Source: Casuarius casuarius
Taxonomy: Eukaryota > Chordata > Aves > Casuariiformes > Casuariidae
Assembly (NCBI GenBank): GCA_003342895.1
Contig: PTFA01000038.1
Coordinates: 682,001 to 746,000, forward strand
DNA: 64,000 nucleotides
Direction: 5' to 3'
How positions within the stretch are numbered: position 1 is the stretch's first letter; every line of letters starts with the position of its first letter. The position numbers and the translations under genes are program-made. The notes under the pieces are model-generated. The model saw only the letters and a program-made list of their open reading frames with translations. It was not told the origin of the DNA and made no database searches. This document shows positions 47,301 through 61,125 of this stretch, piece by piece.

Positions 47301-49459
47301 GACAGCCACTCTCGCTGTGAACCCTGGGGATAGATTCAGTACAGGCGTAAAGCAAAACAACACCAAAGGGCACGAGGACAGCACAAGCCCTTATCTCCCT
47401 CTGCCAGAGAGGGATGAGTCTCGTGAGATTCCCAGCTCCTTTGTGTGACAGCCTAAGGTTTCAGGGGAAGGCAGCGAGAGGGAAAGCTCTCTGCCTCCTC
47501 GCATTTCATTGCAACCCGGCTGCTGCCAGCGGGTAGCCCGAAAAGAGGAAGATCTGGCAGGTAGAAGGGAAACGCACTGTATGCATTGGCAATATTGCTC
47601 CTGGTACCCANAACGGAGGTGCCTCCCACAGCCGCNCTGTGAAGCCACCAGCTCGGAGACCAGACGGGAGCTCATTTGGGTGAACTCTTACCGCAAGTGC
47701 TAGAGCTGCATCTGCAAGCTCCTGTGCTGAGCCACCGACGTGGGACTGAACCAGATCCCACCGTTTGGAAGGGCATCAGGCTTTGATTTACACTCTGCAA
47801 GTGATGGTAATCCATCCATGAGCTGTGATTATTTATTGCACATCTTCTTGCCTTTTAGGACTCTGATTCCCTACTGGATTTACAAGACTCCAAACAGGTA
47901 GAGCTTTTTTAACTTCCATGCAGAATTGGGGCTTGGATTAACACCACTTTCCCTTCCATATTACCATGCTGTCTCAGGTTCAAGGATACAATTATCACAG
48001 TATAAAGAGTTACTGAGTGATAGCTAAATCATCGTTACTATCTTTTTTAGTGCTACTTGTACCTCACAAATGCAGAGTNACATATTCACTTAAATTTATT
48101 TCATTGAAGCTACAGTTGCCCATACTTAATGGCTCTAAGGCCTATATAAGCCCATATATGAAGACCAAGGTTAAGGGTCTTCTGAAAGGGAATAGCTCAG
48201 CCTAATACATGATGTCATTAGTGTCTGTAGAAATAAAAGTTGTAATGATGGCATTGATACTAAATCCCAAACCTGTGCTAAAACCAGGATCATCCAAGTG
48301 CCCTATAAGTTGGCAGTTTGGGGGGAAAAATAAAAAGGGGATGCATTCTCCTAAGTGGGTTTTTATTACTTAAAATTTCAGGTTTGGTGGAAGCGTGTGC
48401 ATCTCCCAAAGACACTGCGCCAGGTTAAGCCAGGGCTGAATTTGTTCTTGCAGCTGGCTTTTGTGACCTCAATCTCATAAATATAACATGAGTAACAATT
48501 GCAGGGAATATTGTGGTCGCCTCTGCCAGCACCTTGGGACTTTACTACAAGGTGGTTATTGATCACAGTAGGTAACAGCATTATGAACAGCCTTTAGAAA
48601 ACAATAGTATCTCCCACAGTTGATGAGGCCATAAATTAATGGTGATTATTTCCATAATTTTGGAGCTGGTTCTATTTTATTGTCCTTTATTTTTGGTGGG
48701 GGAGAAATAATCATGGCTTATTTTCATAAGAANATTCTTAAGATTTATTGATGGGAGTGAATTTCAGGGCTCATTTAAATGAAACACGTGCTCACAGCCC
48801 TTACTGAATCAAAGTCTAAAGCTCTCCCAGCATGCCTTGCTTTTNTTCCATTCACCTTTTAGTTACAAGATCCTCAGGGCAGAGATGGCTTGATATGAGT
48901 TTTGACTGTGAGGCTGGGTATGTTGTGATGCCAACAGGATATAGCCTTGCGATAAGGCATAGCTCTATGTGATGNGAAATATGCTACCAGTACTTGGTGC
49001 ATTTGATCCTGAACCATGCAAAACAAGATGAACATTGCATTCCTTTACCTTCTATTCACATATTTTACCACAAGGGCTGTTACGTGGCCATTTGGCANTG
49101 GGAGTGGAAGATTAATATCTACTACAGCAGAGCCAAACCCTGACTGGAGATAATTATGTAGAAGATATCTCATCCTCCCTGGGGTCACTCTTCTATGAAG
49201 TGCTTTTACTCAGCTTCCCAGTTTTGAGGGGAGATAAACTTGCTTGAGCGTGCCTCCAGAGTTGCAAAACTGTTAATATTGAGTAGAGCTGGTTCCTCAT
49301 TTCCTCTTCTACCTGCTCTCTTTTGTGCTTGTGATGATAAGCAGCAATACATGTTAATACTAAAGATTTTAATACTACATAGAAGCTAATACTTCTAAAA
49401 CTGGAATAAGGATGTTTCTATTGACTCATAACTTAAAATTACCAGGAACAAAGACAAGC

Positions 49460-49570
49460 CCAGCCATTAAAGTATGGTCTGGAGAGCAAAGAGATGCAGA
49501 ATCCAGTGTCTGCTATCTCCAATATTTCTTGGGTGATTAGGAGAGCAAGTGAGTAATGAATAAGCCCGGT
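49460..49570 (+). mobile_element. Possible L2/MIR-like fragment
   Basis: GTATGGTCTGGAGAGCAAAG, 'gcagaatccagtgtctgcta' and CAATATTTCTTGGGTGATTA roughly follow the MIR/L2 order (GGTTTAGAGCACTGGAC, then the CTGGCTCTGCCAC block, then CTTGCTGGGTGACCTTGGG). The match is weak. Confidence 0.3.
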
Positions 49571-49724
49571 GACCTGTCTTTAGGGCTGTTGGACATTGCC
49601 CTCCTGCACAGTCAATAGAGGGAAGTAAGGTCTATATTCAGACCCCTCCGATAGACAAGTGAGATTTGTTTCACCTAAGATTAAGTATTTTCACAGTAGC
49701 TCCCTACAGCNGCACCCCAAGCTT

Positions 49725-49815
49725 CTTTTACAGCCAACGGTGAGAAAACAGCAGCCCTAGAGTGAGATTCATCTGACCTATTTTAAACATTGATTTTAGG
49801 ATGAAGTAAGTCATG
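49725..49815 (+). repeat. Copy of an unnamed dispersed repeat
   Basis: CTTCTTTTACAGCCAACGGT, GAGAAAACAGCAGCCC, GATTCATCTGACCTATTTTA and AACAT align in order with the copy at 32530-32605, where the core reads GATTCATCTGCCCTATTTTA and GACAT. Only one difference falls in that 20-base core, which makes common descent likely. Confidence 0.5.
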
Positions 49816-51734
49816 TTCCAACAGTTCCTACTGCTCTCCTTTCCTGTAAGCAAGCTGTTTGCATGTTGTGGTTCCTTCTCCCAGTGAAATGTAGGCTATG
49901 TTCACAGTCAGGCTTCTGGCATCTGAGGCGCAAGAGGTGATGGGATTAGTCTATGTAAATGTAAGGATATTTTCTTTTTCCCTCACTGTTACTGAAGAAC
50001 AAAGAAAGCAACTCTGAGAGCTAAGACCATCTGTTCCTTCGAGGATTTTTTTTAATCTTTTTTTTAATTAATTGATCAAATAGAGCTACTGCAGCAGAAG
50101 AGGACTTGGGTTGGGTGGCTCTACTCTCCCACCTGGTGAGATGCGCAGTGAGTGGATAGATCCAGAGCAGACAACAGGTCCCTGAGAAGGAACCCCTGGA
50201 CTACTTAAAGCCTTTCGGACCAGCTGCTTTCTGTTAACATGGTTGCTCATGGCTTGCTCTCTCACCTCTTTCACAGAGAAGAGCAACCTTCCTCCAGGGC
50301 CTATGCTGAAAAGCATCTGCATTTCCTAGAACTGGGCAATAAAAAAAACCAAGGATGTAGAAAACCATTCTTTTTTTTTTTCTTTTAATGGCAGATGAAA
50401 GAGATAGCGTACAACTTTCAGAAAACTCACCCAGGCCTTGACACACTCCTTTCACCAGAGGTGAAAATGAAAATGTAGAAGTCATAATGTGAAATTGTAG
50501 GACCCTGTTTATTCTGCAGCCTTTGCTTGAAAAGCGTCTTGGCATACATCTGAAGTGCTGATTTGGCGTATCATCTTAGGAGAGCATGTTTCAGCTATTG
50601 CATTTCACTCATTTTTATGCTTTTCTAATGCAGATGAAGCTGAACTATACCATTGATTCACGTACACACCTCTTCTCATACAGATGATGACTGCATCAAA
50701 TAAGCCAGCACTCTGAAATAGCACACAGTGAAATAGCACAGCAACTCTCATTTGAAGCCTATAGTGGGAGAGCAATTTCAAAAAATGAAGGGTAAAGTTC
50801 CTAATCCGTAGCAGCTTTTTGCCAAAGAGATGTGGGAGAGAAGAAACAGGATGCATCCTGCATGAATCATCACTGTAACCGCCCTGGATTCATTAACTGA
50901 AATTATAAGGAACACCAAAAATTATTAAAGCCTCCAAATGTCTGGTGGAAGGCATTGCCTCAAGCACTAGCTATTGTAAGATACTACCATAGTCTTCCTG
51001 CTGATTTTAAAAGATCAAGGACTAAAAGGGTCAAGCTTTCAAGACTAAATAATTCATTTTTTTAAATGCTGGGACAGCTGTCATCACCCCTTGTCACAGG
51101 TGGGGGTAAGGACACCCCCAGGGCCTGGGAACCCACCCATTTCCCCAAGGCAGTGTGAGTACAACAGCCTCCTTTTCCCAGGTGATCCATGGTCACGCCT
51201 GNATACGTTAAAAGGATGAGACAAAATACTAGAAGGGAGGAAGGAAACCAGCATCTGCTGAAGAAGTCAGATGGAGAAGACACAATTGTAAAAGCCTGAC
51301 TGGGCAGTTTCTGCAGGCCAAAGGTGAAATAAACCTGTGGCTGGGATGCAGAGCAGGGCAGAAGTGGCCTACATTGATTCCCAGCTGGTGACCCAGGTGA
51401 TATGATGTGGTGGCCGCAGTCACATGCAGATTGCATCCTCTACACCACCTGAACAGTAGCCAGCACTTTGCTTGTTATTGCAGGAAAATGAATGACCAAA
51501 GCCCATCAAATTCAAGCAGACGCTTTTCGCTGAGTCTTAAGGACTTGGGTTAGACTTTCAGTTTCCTACAAGGTGCCTGCCCTGCACAGAATCAAGGTTA
51601 ATTGGGAGGAAGGTGGGAACAGGTAGCACTTCTCATCCTTGGGACTGTTAGAATTATTAGAATATTTCACTTATAGACTCTGCAGCATGTAGCACTCCTA
51701 CATAATCCATTTATCTAAGGGTCTGAGATAGATG

Positions 51735-51885
51735 TCTGTCACTTCATATACCAGTGAAACAAGTGAGTATAAGAATCACAGTCTTATAGGCACAAAAACC
51801 AGGCCACAGAGAGATGCTGCGATTCCTTTATGCTTACCCAGCTCCTCAGTATTTGCACACTACTCCTGCTTCCTAATCCCATGTT
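51735..51885 (+). mobile_element. Possible MIR/L2-like fragment
   Basis: 'caggccacagagagatgctg', CTTACCCAGCTCCTCAGTAT and CTACTCCTGCTTCCTAATCC fit the order of the MIR/L2 tail (GAGGCACAGAGAGATTAAG, then GGTCACACAGCTAGT, then GGCTCCTGACTCCCAG). Divergence is high. Confidence 0.35.
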
Positions 51886-54800
51886 AGACACCAAATTCAC
51901 CCCTCATTAATATTTTGATGGGGTCATTGAACTCTGTTGATCTATTCTCACAAAGGAGTTGAAATACATCCTGTCTATAACATGGAGAATGTTCAGGTTC
52001 AGGGCCCATTTATTCATGCCACAGGGGCCATCCCATCTCTACCTCCCTACCACATCAGATTGCATCAAATGGCAGAAAGGATGCCAGACTTACCAAGTCT
52101 CCTCCTGGACCATGAGGTCTTGCTTCATGACATGTTTCTCAGGCTGCAGAAGTGCTGTAGTGCCCCATCCAGGGAGGTCCATGCCACGGGATCCCAAGTG
52201 CACAGCGCATCTATCCCTCCTCTGTGGCCGTCTGAGCAAGCCCCTATGCTAGAGCTCACAGAAACTCTAGGGCTCAAGTTGCTCTCCACGAGAACAACAC
52301 CTGAAAGAGAGAAGACCACACCATAAGGCTTCTGCAGGGAAACATCAAACAAGCCGAGGCAAGAGACGGGAAGCTCTCCACGTACACATGCGAAGGAGAG
52401 CTGGACTGCAGTCAGAGGTCATTGCAGCACCTGTTACAACATCTCCTTGGGGTCCTTCCTCCATGCTTTGCTTTACATCCCCATCATAGTCTGCCTGGGG
52501 GAGAGGAAAGGGAGCACAAGCCATCCCCGTGTTGGAAGTGGCTCTGCTGTGCCCCACACCAAGCCCTGTCCTGCGTGAGCAATTTGCTCCATCTCTACCA
52601 GTCCCAGCTGGTGCTTTTGGTCTTCCCCAGAAGCAGTCACTGATATCCAGGTAGCCAGGGACTCTCTGCAAGCTGGAGGAGCGTGAGGGACCGCTGTTTC
52701 TGTGCGACGGTTTGGTAGGAGGTAGCAGGACTATTCCTGCCTTTCAAGACACATACATCAAGTGTCCCCTTCCCCCACAGCTGTGTCCCCCAGTATTAGG
52801 TAAGCTCATTCTTGAAGCCTGGGCCAGGAGATTACGTTCATATTCAGCTCAGTTGTGCCTTGGCTGCCATGGACCGAAAATCAAAATACCNGCTTTCCTC
52901 AAAGGCCAGTCCTGGTTCTGCAGGGCTCCCCTTGGGATCTGGCTCTTAAAGGTGCCTGGAGGGAAGTGTTATCCCTGGCTCTTGCTTTCCTTTGCTNATT
53001 ATACGTGAATCTCTGCTCCAGGCCCCAATTCCTCTAGTCACGTGCTCAAGCTCCTCTTTTCACTGGCCTTGGACATCTTTGCAGTGTGCGGAGCTCAGTG
53101 CTCCTCCTGCAGTCGTTCAGCCCCACTAGCTCCCTTTGGGGTCACAGCACACAGTCATTTTGCTGCCCTCCATTTGCCATGTCCTGGCCTGGGTTTCTGG
53201 CCCTGCTCAGACCTGTGCAAATCTTCTGGGAGGAAGCGATTTGAGCTCTCAATAGCNTTCTCAATGGAGCAGGAGTCACCGCAGTGTCCCAGGGTGAGAA
53301 ATCCTGTGGAGTGATGGCCCAGAGCCATCTCCCCAGTGCAAGAAACTGCCCTGGAGCATGAGGAAAAGCATCGCTCAGTATTACATCGAGGACTCAGTGT
53401 GGAAGGTGATGTATAAGCATGGGAATACAGCCCTCGCCTCTGTCTGTGCTCAGTTAACTGCTAGGTCTCTTCCTATACCACTTCTTGCTAGCTCTCTTCA
53501 CTGATGGAGAAATAAGAAGAGCAGCAGAGATGAAAATGTGCCTCCTGGAGGGGCCTATTCTTCTTGAGCAGCCCTCTGTGTCTTAAGATAACAATATGTT
53601 CCCTTCACATTTCAGAGAGGCTGAGAGAGGCTCAGGCAGGGAAGCTCAAAACTAAATTAACAGCCAGGTCATTTCCACTTCAAGCTGACAGAGCTCAAGC
53701 AGAGGAAGGAGAAGGACTGCTTGTTGGTTTTTTTCTACCCAGCTCAACAGGCACACTGACATTGCAGCACACTGTAAAATGTGTCAGANATAAGTCACTC
53801 TACCTGGGACTAANGTGGCCTAAGTTGTGGCACTCATTTAAAGATAAATGCCTTATCTCAATGCAGAAGTGTCTGTATAAATGAGCCAACACTGCAAAGA
53901 CTGGAAATGATGAGCATGAATTTACCAGGGAGGAGAAAAAAAGGTGAGGAGGTCCCAGAAACNCAGACTAAAAAGGACATTGAGAGACCAGGTAGTCTCT
54001 CTCCCATCTGTGTGGTTCGGGTCTAGGCTCTGTTTGATTGCAGGCTCTCCCCACATTCAAAGGTGTTCAGCTGGGGAGGCTGGATACCTACTCCTTGCTA
54101 TTTTTAAAGATGAATATTAATGTGGTTAATTGCAAGTAATCTAGGAACTGTGCCAGGGCTAAAAAGTATCTACTAAGAAATTGCCAAGAAGCATTATTAA
54201 ACAGGACCTAGGAAAAAATCCAGACACAAAAATTTATGATGCTTATCTCTGCAGCAATAATTTCACAGTGGTCAACCAAGGAGCAGATCAAAGGTCATCA
54301 GTTTCATATCAGCTGGAGTTTGTGCAATCCTTTGTTTCCTTTTGTGTGAGTTTGCCCTGCACGTTTGATNCAGAAGACCCTACAAACGAATGCAAAAATT
54401 TGGCAGTCCGGACTGATCCATTTGCTCCCATTCTTTGCTCAAGAGCAAAGAATAGTGCAATCTGGAATCAGAAACCTCCCTAGCGCTGGTCAAAACTCAA
54501 CCCAGATCCTAATTCAGTAAGGAGCAGGTTTCACCTTGTTATATTAAATGAGTTATCCATAGGAATGGTCCAGTGAACTTCTGTGTTGTTGCAACCACAC
54601 TGATTATTATTTATAGTCATGATAGGCTAACTAAGAATTTTGCTTTTGTGCAAATGCAACAGCCAGTTTCATCTTAGGTTTCCTCCCTTCCAGCAGGAGA
54701 GGACACCAGCAAGAGACCTGTGGAGACCTCTGCAAATAAATGAAAGGAGATGAGGTTCTTTTTCACTGTTCATATAGTAGAGGCAATTCTAGGCCAAACG

Positions 54801-57800
54801 TACAGTTTGCTTCTTGTCACTGCTGCCAAGATTTGCAACCTTACATTGAGGCTCAGCTTTCAGATAATTTCCAAACCAGCCCCACAAAATTAATTGTCTA
54901 TCGAAGAATATTGGCTTTGGATGTTATTTATTTTTAAGGTGAAGTTCTGGCCCCAGTGACTGCAGAGAAAACCTTGAAAACATGATCGCTGCGAGCCTTC
55001 ATGACTCAGAGGGTGGGATTCAGCTGCCTACGCACAGGAGCCTTGTGCCATCTGAGATGCCCTTGTATATCTGAGACATCCCACGGTGTTGGCAAAGTGA
55101 CACAGAGCCTAGGGAAGGCNTGTACTCTTCAGAAACAAGAGCTGGAGTCTGGGGCCAGATACTCTANAGCATCTAAATTGGTACTAAGAAACTATGTTTA
55201 GACAACTGAATCAAGCCCTAATGCACAAATATCAAATACATGTAATCAAATCAATCAACCAGTCAATCTCAGGAGATATTTCCAAATCTTCAGATTTCAT
55301 GTCTGTGGAAGGAATTTAAAGCATTATTTTCAATGTTCAGTACTGTGCTACAAACACACTGTTTGCTTCACTGACACTTCCGACCATACTGAAGCATCCA
55401 GCTGCCCCAGACTCCTTGCTTTCCACCCTGTCTGTTAACTTCCCGGTCTCCTTCCTCTGGTCCTTCTGAAACTCTTACTCAGCCACGGGATATGTAGTTC
55501 CATGCCTGATCTCCGGACTGCAAGAGAAACAGCAGAGATTTTCTGAAGGAAAGGTTTGCAAAATGCAGAGGCGAAGGCTTTCCACNAGGCGAGGCGGAAG
55601 AGTGTGACATGGTTTATGGAGCCCTGAGGTGCAGTGGAAGGAGCTGGCACANGAACTGTCAGCAGCTCTGGGGCAGCATTACCTCAGAAAGTCAGAGCCT
55701 TCATGGAAAAGCAGGNTATTTTTAGTTTACCAAGTTTATTTAAAACATCTTGGAGTACATTAAAATTATAGTCATTATCCCACCTTCTCATGTGGGATTC
55801 TGCGCAGTGATGGATTGGTGGATTGTGTGCTGGTGGAGTCATCTCTGATGAGGTCCTTCTGCAAAACAGAATTATTTTGTTTCCACGTTTTACAGCTGCA
55901 GCATTCTTGGCCCATTAATATTTGACAGTTGAATACTGGGATCTGTTCAGATCACACCCTTCTCTCTCCCAAGTCCNCCTCTCATGGCTCGCAGCACGCC
56001 AAAGCAGAGACAACTGTCACGACAAACTCCCTTGAAGAACTGCGTTTACACACTCCTGGAGTTGTAGGTTTACACGTTCAGACGAGACTGATGTTTTCTT
56101 CACAGCAGCATTTAACTCCTGAATTATTTCTCGTTTCCTCTGTACGGCTGCATTGTGGGACCACGTAAAGAAACCTGACATCTCCCAGCCCCCTGCTCTC
56201 TGCTCTCTGCTCGCTGCAGAGAAGCGACCAGTGAAGGGTTGAGAGGGTGGCTTTGCTACAGGAGCACAATTTAAACAGAGCTGTTCAAAAATGTAACTTA
56301 TTACACATTCTTTTTTCAGATCAGAAGTTTCATATTTCCAATTGCAAAATAAAAAGGGGGAGGGTGGCTTAATGAAACAATCGTTTTCCTTGGCAGAGAA
56401 GACATTTCACTTGTCAATGTAGTCACCACCAAGTTCTGGATTATCTCTGGTTTTAACCTTGCTTTTGAGAGTCAGCGCTTCTGATCTCAGGGTAAGGTCT
56501 CTGCCTCTCTCCCTGTTTCTTTTTCCTCAAAATGAGAATTTTGATCAATATTTGAAAAATAAAAGGCTCTAGTTGACACATCAAAGACAGCAAGAAATTG
56601 CCAACTCCCCTCTCACTCCTGGTGGAGTGACACGCGTTTCTGGCAAGACTTGAGCTGTCCCCCAGCCCAGCGTGGCCTTGGAGGTCTCAGAAAACCATTA
56701 CAACAGGCTCCTCCACAACCCAGCCAGGCACCCTGCCAGGGAACCTGGACAAACCAAGAGCTTGCAAGGAGAATTTAACAGGGGTCCTCTGATGGTGGCG
56801 AGTGATTCCCGTTCTGGCTGCCTGAGCTCGGATACACTCGGAGCACTGTCAGGAACCGCTGGGAGGGGATCTGGTCTATCGCCTCGTCCCGAGGCAGGAT
56901 CTCCTACGCTCCCTGGGAGCTGCGCCATCCCCACTCAGNCAGACTGCAGATCCACCCCTCCGTTGCCCCCTCATCTCCTCCAGCTCAGACTGAGAAGTCC
57001 TCATCAACCCTCATCTGCNCGAAGGAAACCTTGCCAGCATATGGCCATTCCCCTGCCTCACACCCATGTTTTCTGGCCCTTTCCCAGCTCTTTCNGCAGC
57101 ATGTTCCTGATTATTTACTCTCCTAAAATGCTGCAGAAAAATGCTGCTTTTCCTGAATACCAAATAAGGAAGAAAAGGAAAAAAAAGCACATTCCCTTCA
57201 TAGACTGTGTTTTTTTCTTCCTCTGGCTTGAAGTTCGCTATTACCGCTGAAAGCTTTTGTGACCCTTGGAGATATTTGATCCAAGTGACCTCTGGTGTTT
57301 GGGACGCTGATATGATCCCTCACCAAGTTTACTCTTACACACATCTTACATAGCTATCCATCCGTATATCTCTCTATATAACTATCTTCCTCTTTATCTC
57401 TCTCATTCCAGTGCTATCTGATTGGTTCTTGGCTTTTCTTACACTTCTTTCATTGAATTAATATATTTTCCCCAAGGATGTTTTCTCCCTCTCCAAGATT
57501 TTCTCCTTTTACACTCTGTCATTTCTCTCTCCACCCTGCCTTCTCCAGACCCATTCCCCTTCCCACCACGCTGCCAATTTACAGTTGCACTGTATATTCA
57601 GCATAACATATATATTTAAGTGGGATGATTTCCACTAACGTAAACAGTCTGGCCCATTAATTTCAATAGTGGAGCTGACAGCTCGGGCCTGGAGTTTCAT
57701 TGCCTGGTGACACATGAGTACAGCTGCTTGAACTTGACGGGTAAGTTTCCAGCGCCTAGCTGCACATCTGCAGAAGGAAGGAAATACTTTCTGTAATACT

Positions 57801-59324
57801 GGAAAAAATAAAGCTGCCTAGATTCCTCCCCCCCCCTTCCCCAGATGATGATATTCATCATTCAAATGTTTCAGCTGAGTGGGTGTTTAATTCAGATTTT
57901 GAAGAAGGACATTTATGGCGTGTTACCAGTTTTGCTGTCGATCCTTTGTTCCAACCACTGTGTTGTTGCCTGTACCAAGGATTTCTTCGAAACCCNTGGT
58001 GCACTGGGATATATCCAGCAACACTGGGTAGCACTGGTACATTCAGAGCCAATCAGTTGCTTATCACACCTGAGATCAGTTTNTCTCCTCAAGGAGATTG
58101 CTAGATTGACAAATTACAGCAGAGAACCAACGACGAGATTTCTTTCAGATGGGTCTAGCTCACCGTACGACCTTGCATACACCATGCCAAGTATGTGCTA
58201 GAGTCTGATTTGAGACACCAGCTTTACTGATGGGCACCTGGGGTGGGGAAGACAGAGTTAGCAAAGCTTCAGGACTGACCCAAGCTTTTCAGGGTTTCGC
58301 TTCCAGTTGCTCCAAGAAAATGTATGATTAATACCGTAGGCCCCTCCAGTTTATTTCCTCCAAGTAACACAAATATTGTCATCCACCACATCATTAGCTA
58401 CCTGGAAAAAATGAGGTACCTGTTGCAAATCTTTCGTGCCGCATCCTGTTGGCTAGCTGTTTTCTCACATGCCGACCTGCATGTGATCTTCTCTTGGCAG
58501 CTGGGCAGCAGGAGAAAATGGACTGTGAGTGCCACACTTCTCGGTAATATCCATGCAGTGATGATCACCAGCTCAAATCGTGGTGAATATGGAATGAAAG
58601 GACATGCTTTGGAAGCCTGGCTGCTACTTTCACTGGGAACATAAAAGAAAGCAAGTCTGCTGGACTGCATGCTACTGTTCTCCTAAGTATAAACCACAAT
58701 TTTCAATCTCTAATGTTGTTTTTCTCTTTCTGAGCAAAAATCAGGTGCTNAGGGTGTCGACCTGTCACTAGCTAAATAATTCCTGCCACAGCACGCACCC
58801 TCAGCTTTGTCTGGAAATGGAGAAGGAATACAGGCCTAGACATGTCCAAAGTGTCTGTTGGCAGAAAATGTCTTCTGGCCTCTGTGACAAGCACCCAGCA
58901 GGACCCAGACAGGTCCTTTGAGTGTTGGCTTGTGTTTTTTAAAAATATTATTTGGATTTTTATTATCTTCTTGCAATGCANCAGGTAGTTTACTCTTCTT
59001 TTGTATATCCCAGCAACTTCAAGTCAGAGCTTTGAGCTGGTTCTGCAGGGAGATCAGCTACCTTAACACAGAAAAAGGTAATAGCTCCCACTAAAGTCAA
59101 AGACAGTCATGGGCTTGGCCTTTAGATGATATCTAGACCACCAATAAGGAAATTTGCAGTGAAAAGTCACCCAACAAACCCTACTGCGAAGATCTTCATA
59201 GCAGAGGGCTTGGAAAACACAANATCCTGTACACAGTTCCTGCTAAATGAGAGCAAACACACTCACAGGCCTTATTTCTGAAAACAGGCTGAAAAAATGT
59301 AAGGATGTGGGCAACTGTTNAATT

Positions 59325-59398
59325 TGGCCCTGCTTCGACCAGTAAGGTGGACTGGATGATCTCCAGCGGTCCCTTCCAACCTACATTTTTCTATGATT
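59325..59398 (+). mobile_element. CR1: CR1 LINE 3'-tip fragment
   Basis: GGACTGGATGATCTCCAGCG, then GTCCCTTCCAACCTACATTT and TTCTATGATTCC are a clear sense-strand CR1 3' end finishing in the ATTCTATG-type terminal repeat. Only the last 75 or so bases are present. It lies 300 bases before a longer CR1 copy in the same orientation. Confidence 0.85.
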
Positions 59399-59697
59399 CC
59401 GGGGTCCCATGATATCATTTACTGAATCTAGGNGGAAGCTGAATTGTGGAGCTGCTAAAATGCAGGAGGCTGCAGAGTTCTGACCTTTCGTTCAGAAATC
59501 TCATGAGATATCTGATCAATCCACTATACTGCCAGGCTCTTGTCCCTTCTCCTCAAAGGACGTGATGAAAGTGGGAATCCATACAAAATAGGCTTGGCAA
59601 CGCCATGTTTCATAGACATTACGTGTTTTTCCTAAAAAGAGATGAGTCAGGTCTGGGTTAAAAAAAACCCAGAACATTATTTTCTTGAAGTCTGTGA

Positions 59698-60074
59698 CTG
59701 CTTAGCCTGGAGAAGGGAAGGCTCGGGGGGGTCTTATCAGTGTTTATAGATATCTGAAGGGGGAGTGTAAAGAGGATGGGGCCAGACTCTTCTCAGTGGT
59801 GCCCAGTGACAGGACATGAGGCAATGGGCACAAACTGAAACACAGGAAATTCCACTTGAACACAAGAAAGCACTTTTTTTTTTTACTGTGATGGTGGTTG
59901 AGCACTGGAACAGGTTGCCTGGAGAGGTTGTGGAGTCACCATCCCTGGAGATATTCAAAACCCAGCTGGACATGGTCCTGGGCACCCGGCTCTGGCTGAC
60001 CCTGCTTGAGCAGGGGGTTGAACTAGCTGCTCTGCAGAGGTGCCTTCCAGCCCCAGCTATTCTGTGATTCTATG
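59698..60074 (+). mobile_element. CR1: CR1 LINE 3' end with RT C-terminal remnant
   Basis: The copy starts at 'ctgcttagcctggagaagg' and ends in two terminal 8-mers, ATTCTGTG (60059-60066) and ATTCTATG (60067-60074). Translation includes EHWNRLPGEVVESPSLEIF and 'KTQLD', the typical C-terminal end of CR1 ORF2 (reverse transcriptase-endonuclease). The N-terminal ORF, endonuclease and catalytic RT domains are absent. As usual for CR1, it is 5'-truncated, and it is a dead copy. A T10 run at about 59874-59883 interrupts the matching region. Confidence 0.93.
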
Positions 60075-61034
60075 GAAAGACAATAGCAAGCAATATCATC
60101 CTGTAACTGATTAACCAAGCTCAAACAGCCATTTAACTGATCCAGAGTACATATTTGCTTTCAATAACATGATCATTTATTGTACCTTGTGACCTACTGA
60201 AAAGTGAACAAGACTTTTCCCTTCCCTATATTTCAGAAAAGTTTCCTTTCAACACAATAGTTGCCTCCAGGCCCAGAAGTTTGTTCCTGATGAGCCTGGA
60301 TTTTCCAGAGGAAACTGCTATCTATTTCGTGGCTTTGATTTTGCATCTCTGAGCTGCAAAGAGCCCAGGTCAGGGGCAGAAGGGAAAGGGCTTTGTTTTC
60401 TTTAATTCTGATAAGGAAAGTTTAGGTTTCATGAACATTGTTGCTCCTTGACTGCTGAGACACCCGAGGGACGTGGTTGGCAAGTTTACAGTAACATTGA
60501 GCTTGAGCCAAACTCTGCATTCACAGGTTTAACACTACATGTCCAAGCATCTCTTTCTTCTTGAGTTGGTTCAGGATGGGAGATGGTTCTTGCATGTGAT
60601 CACATCTTACGATTGGTTTGGGGCTGAAATGGTCCAAATCCAGCCTGCAGCGGTGACGGATTCAACCCACGCCTGGACCTCTACTGTCTGTAAGGGGATC
60701 CCAGAGAGACCCTCAGATGGAGACCTCAGCATTTAGCAAACTGAATCTGAGGTCTAGTCCCAGGAGGAGGAGACCAAGCGGTCTAACAAAAGTCTGCTCA
60801 ACCACATTTTCAGATCTTGTCTCTATTCCCACCAGCCTTTAAAGCATCTTTAAAGCTCTTGCTGTTCTAGCTGGCTTCTTGCAGAAATCTATCACCATCT
60901 AGGTGTGCTGAACCCAGGAGTGAAGAACCTTGCTGCCTTTAGATTTACAGTCCCAAGTCACTTTTGTGTCTTCTCCTCTGAGCCTCTTAGTCTCAGCCCA
61001 TGGGTCTGAGTGTGCTGCTAGTCCATTTCCCTAT

Positions 61035-61125
61035 TGCTTCTCCCAGAAGACANAGAATGATGCTCATCTGACTAATGGTCTAAAATAGTTCAGACAAAAT
61101 GAGATGACTCATTCTGTAGAAATGA
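61035..61125 (-). repeat. Copy of an unnamed dispersed repeat (minus strand)
   Basis: On the minus strand this reads 'agaatgagtcatctcatttt', GTCTGAACTATTTTAGACCA, resembling GATTCATCTG...CCTATTTTAGACAT in the copy at 32530. It has an extra few bases between the two blocks. The match is weaker than that between the copies at 32530 and 49725. Confidence 0.35.

Noticed and set aside
56672..57250. Open frame of 192 codons on the plus strand
   Set aside because: Its length is helped by several Ns, it is rich in Pro, Ser and Arg, it ends in a Lys/Phe-rich low-complexity stretch, and a long frame lies opposite it.
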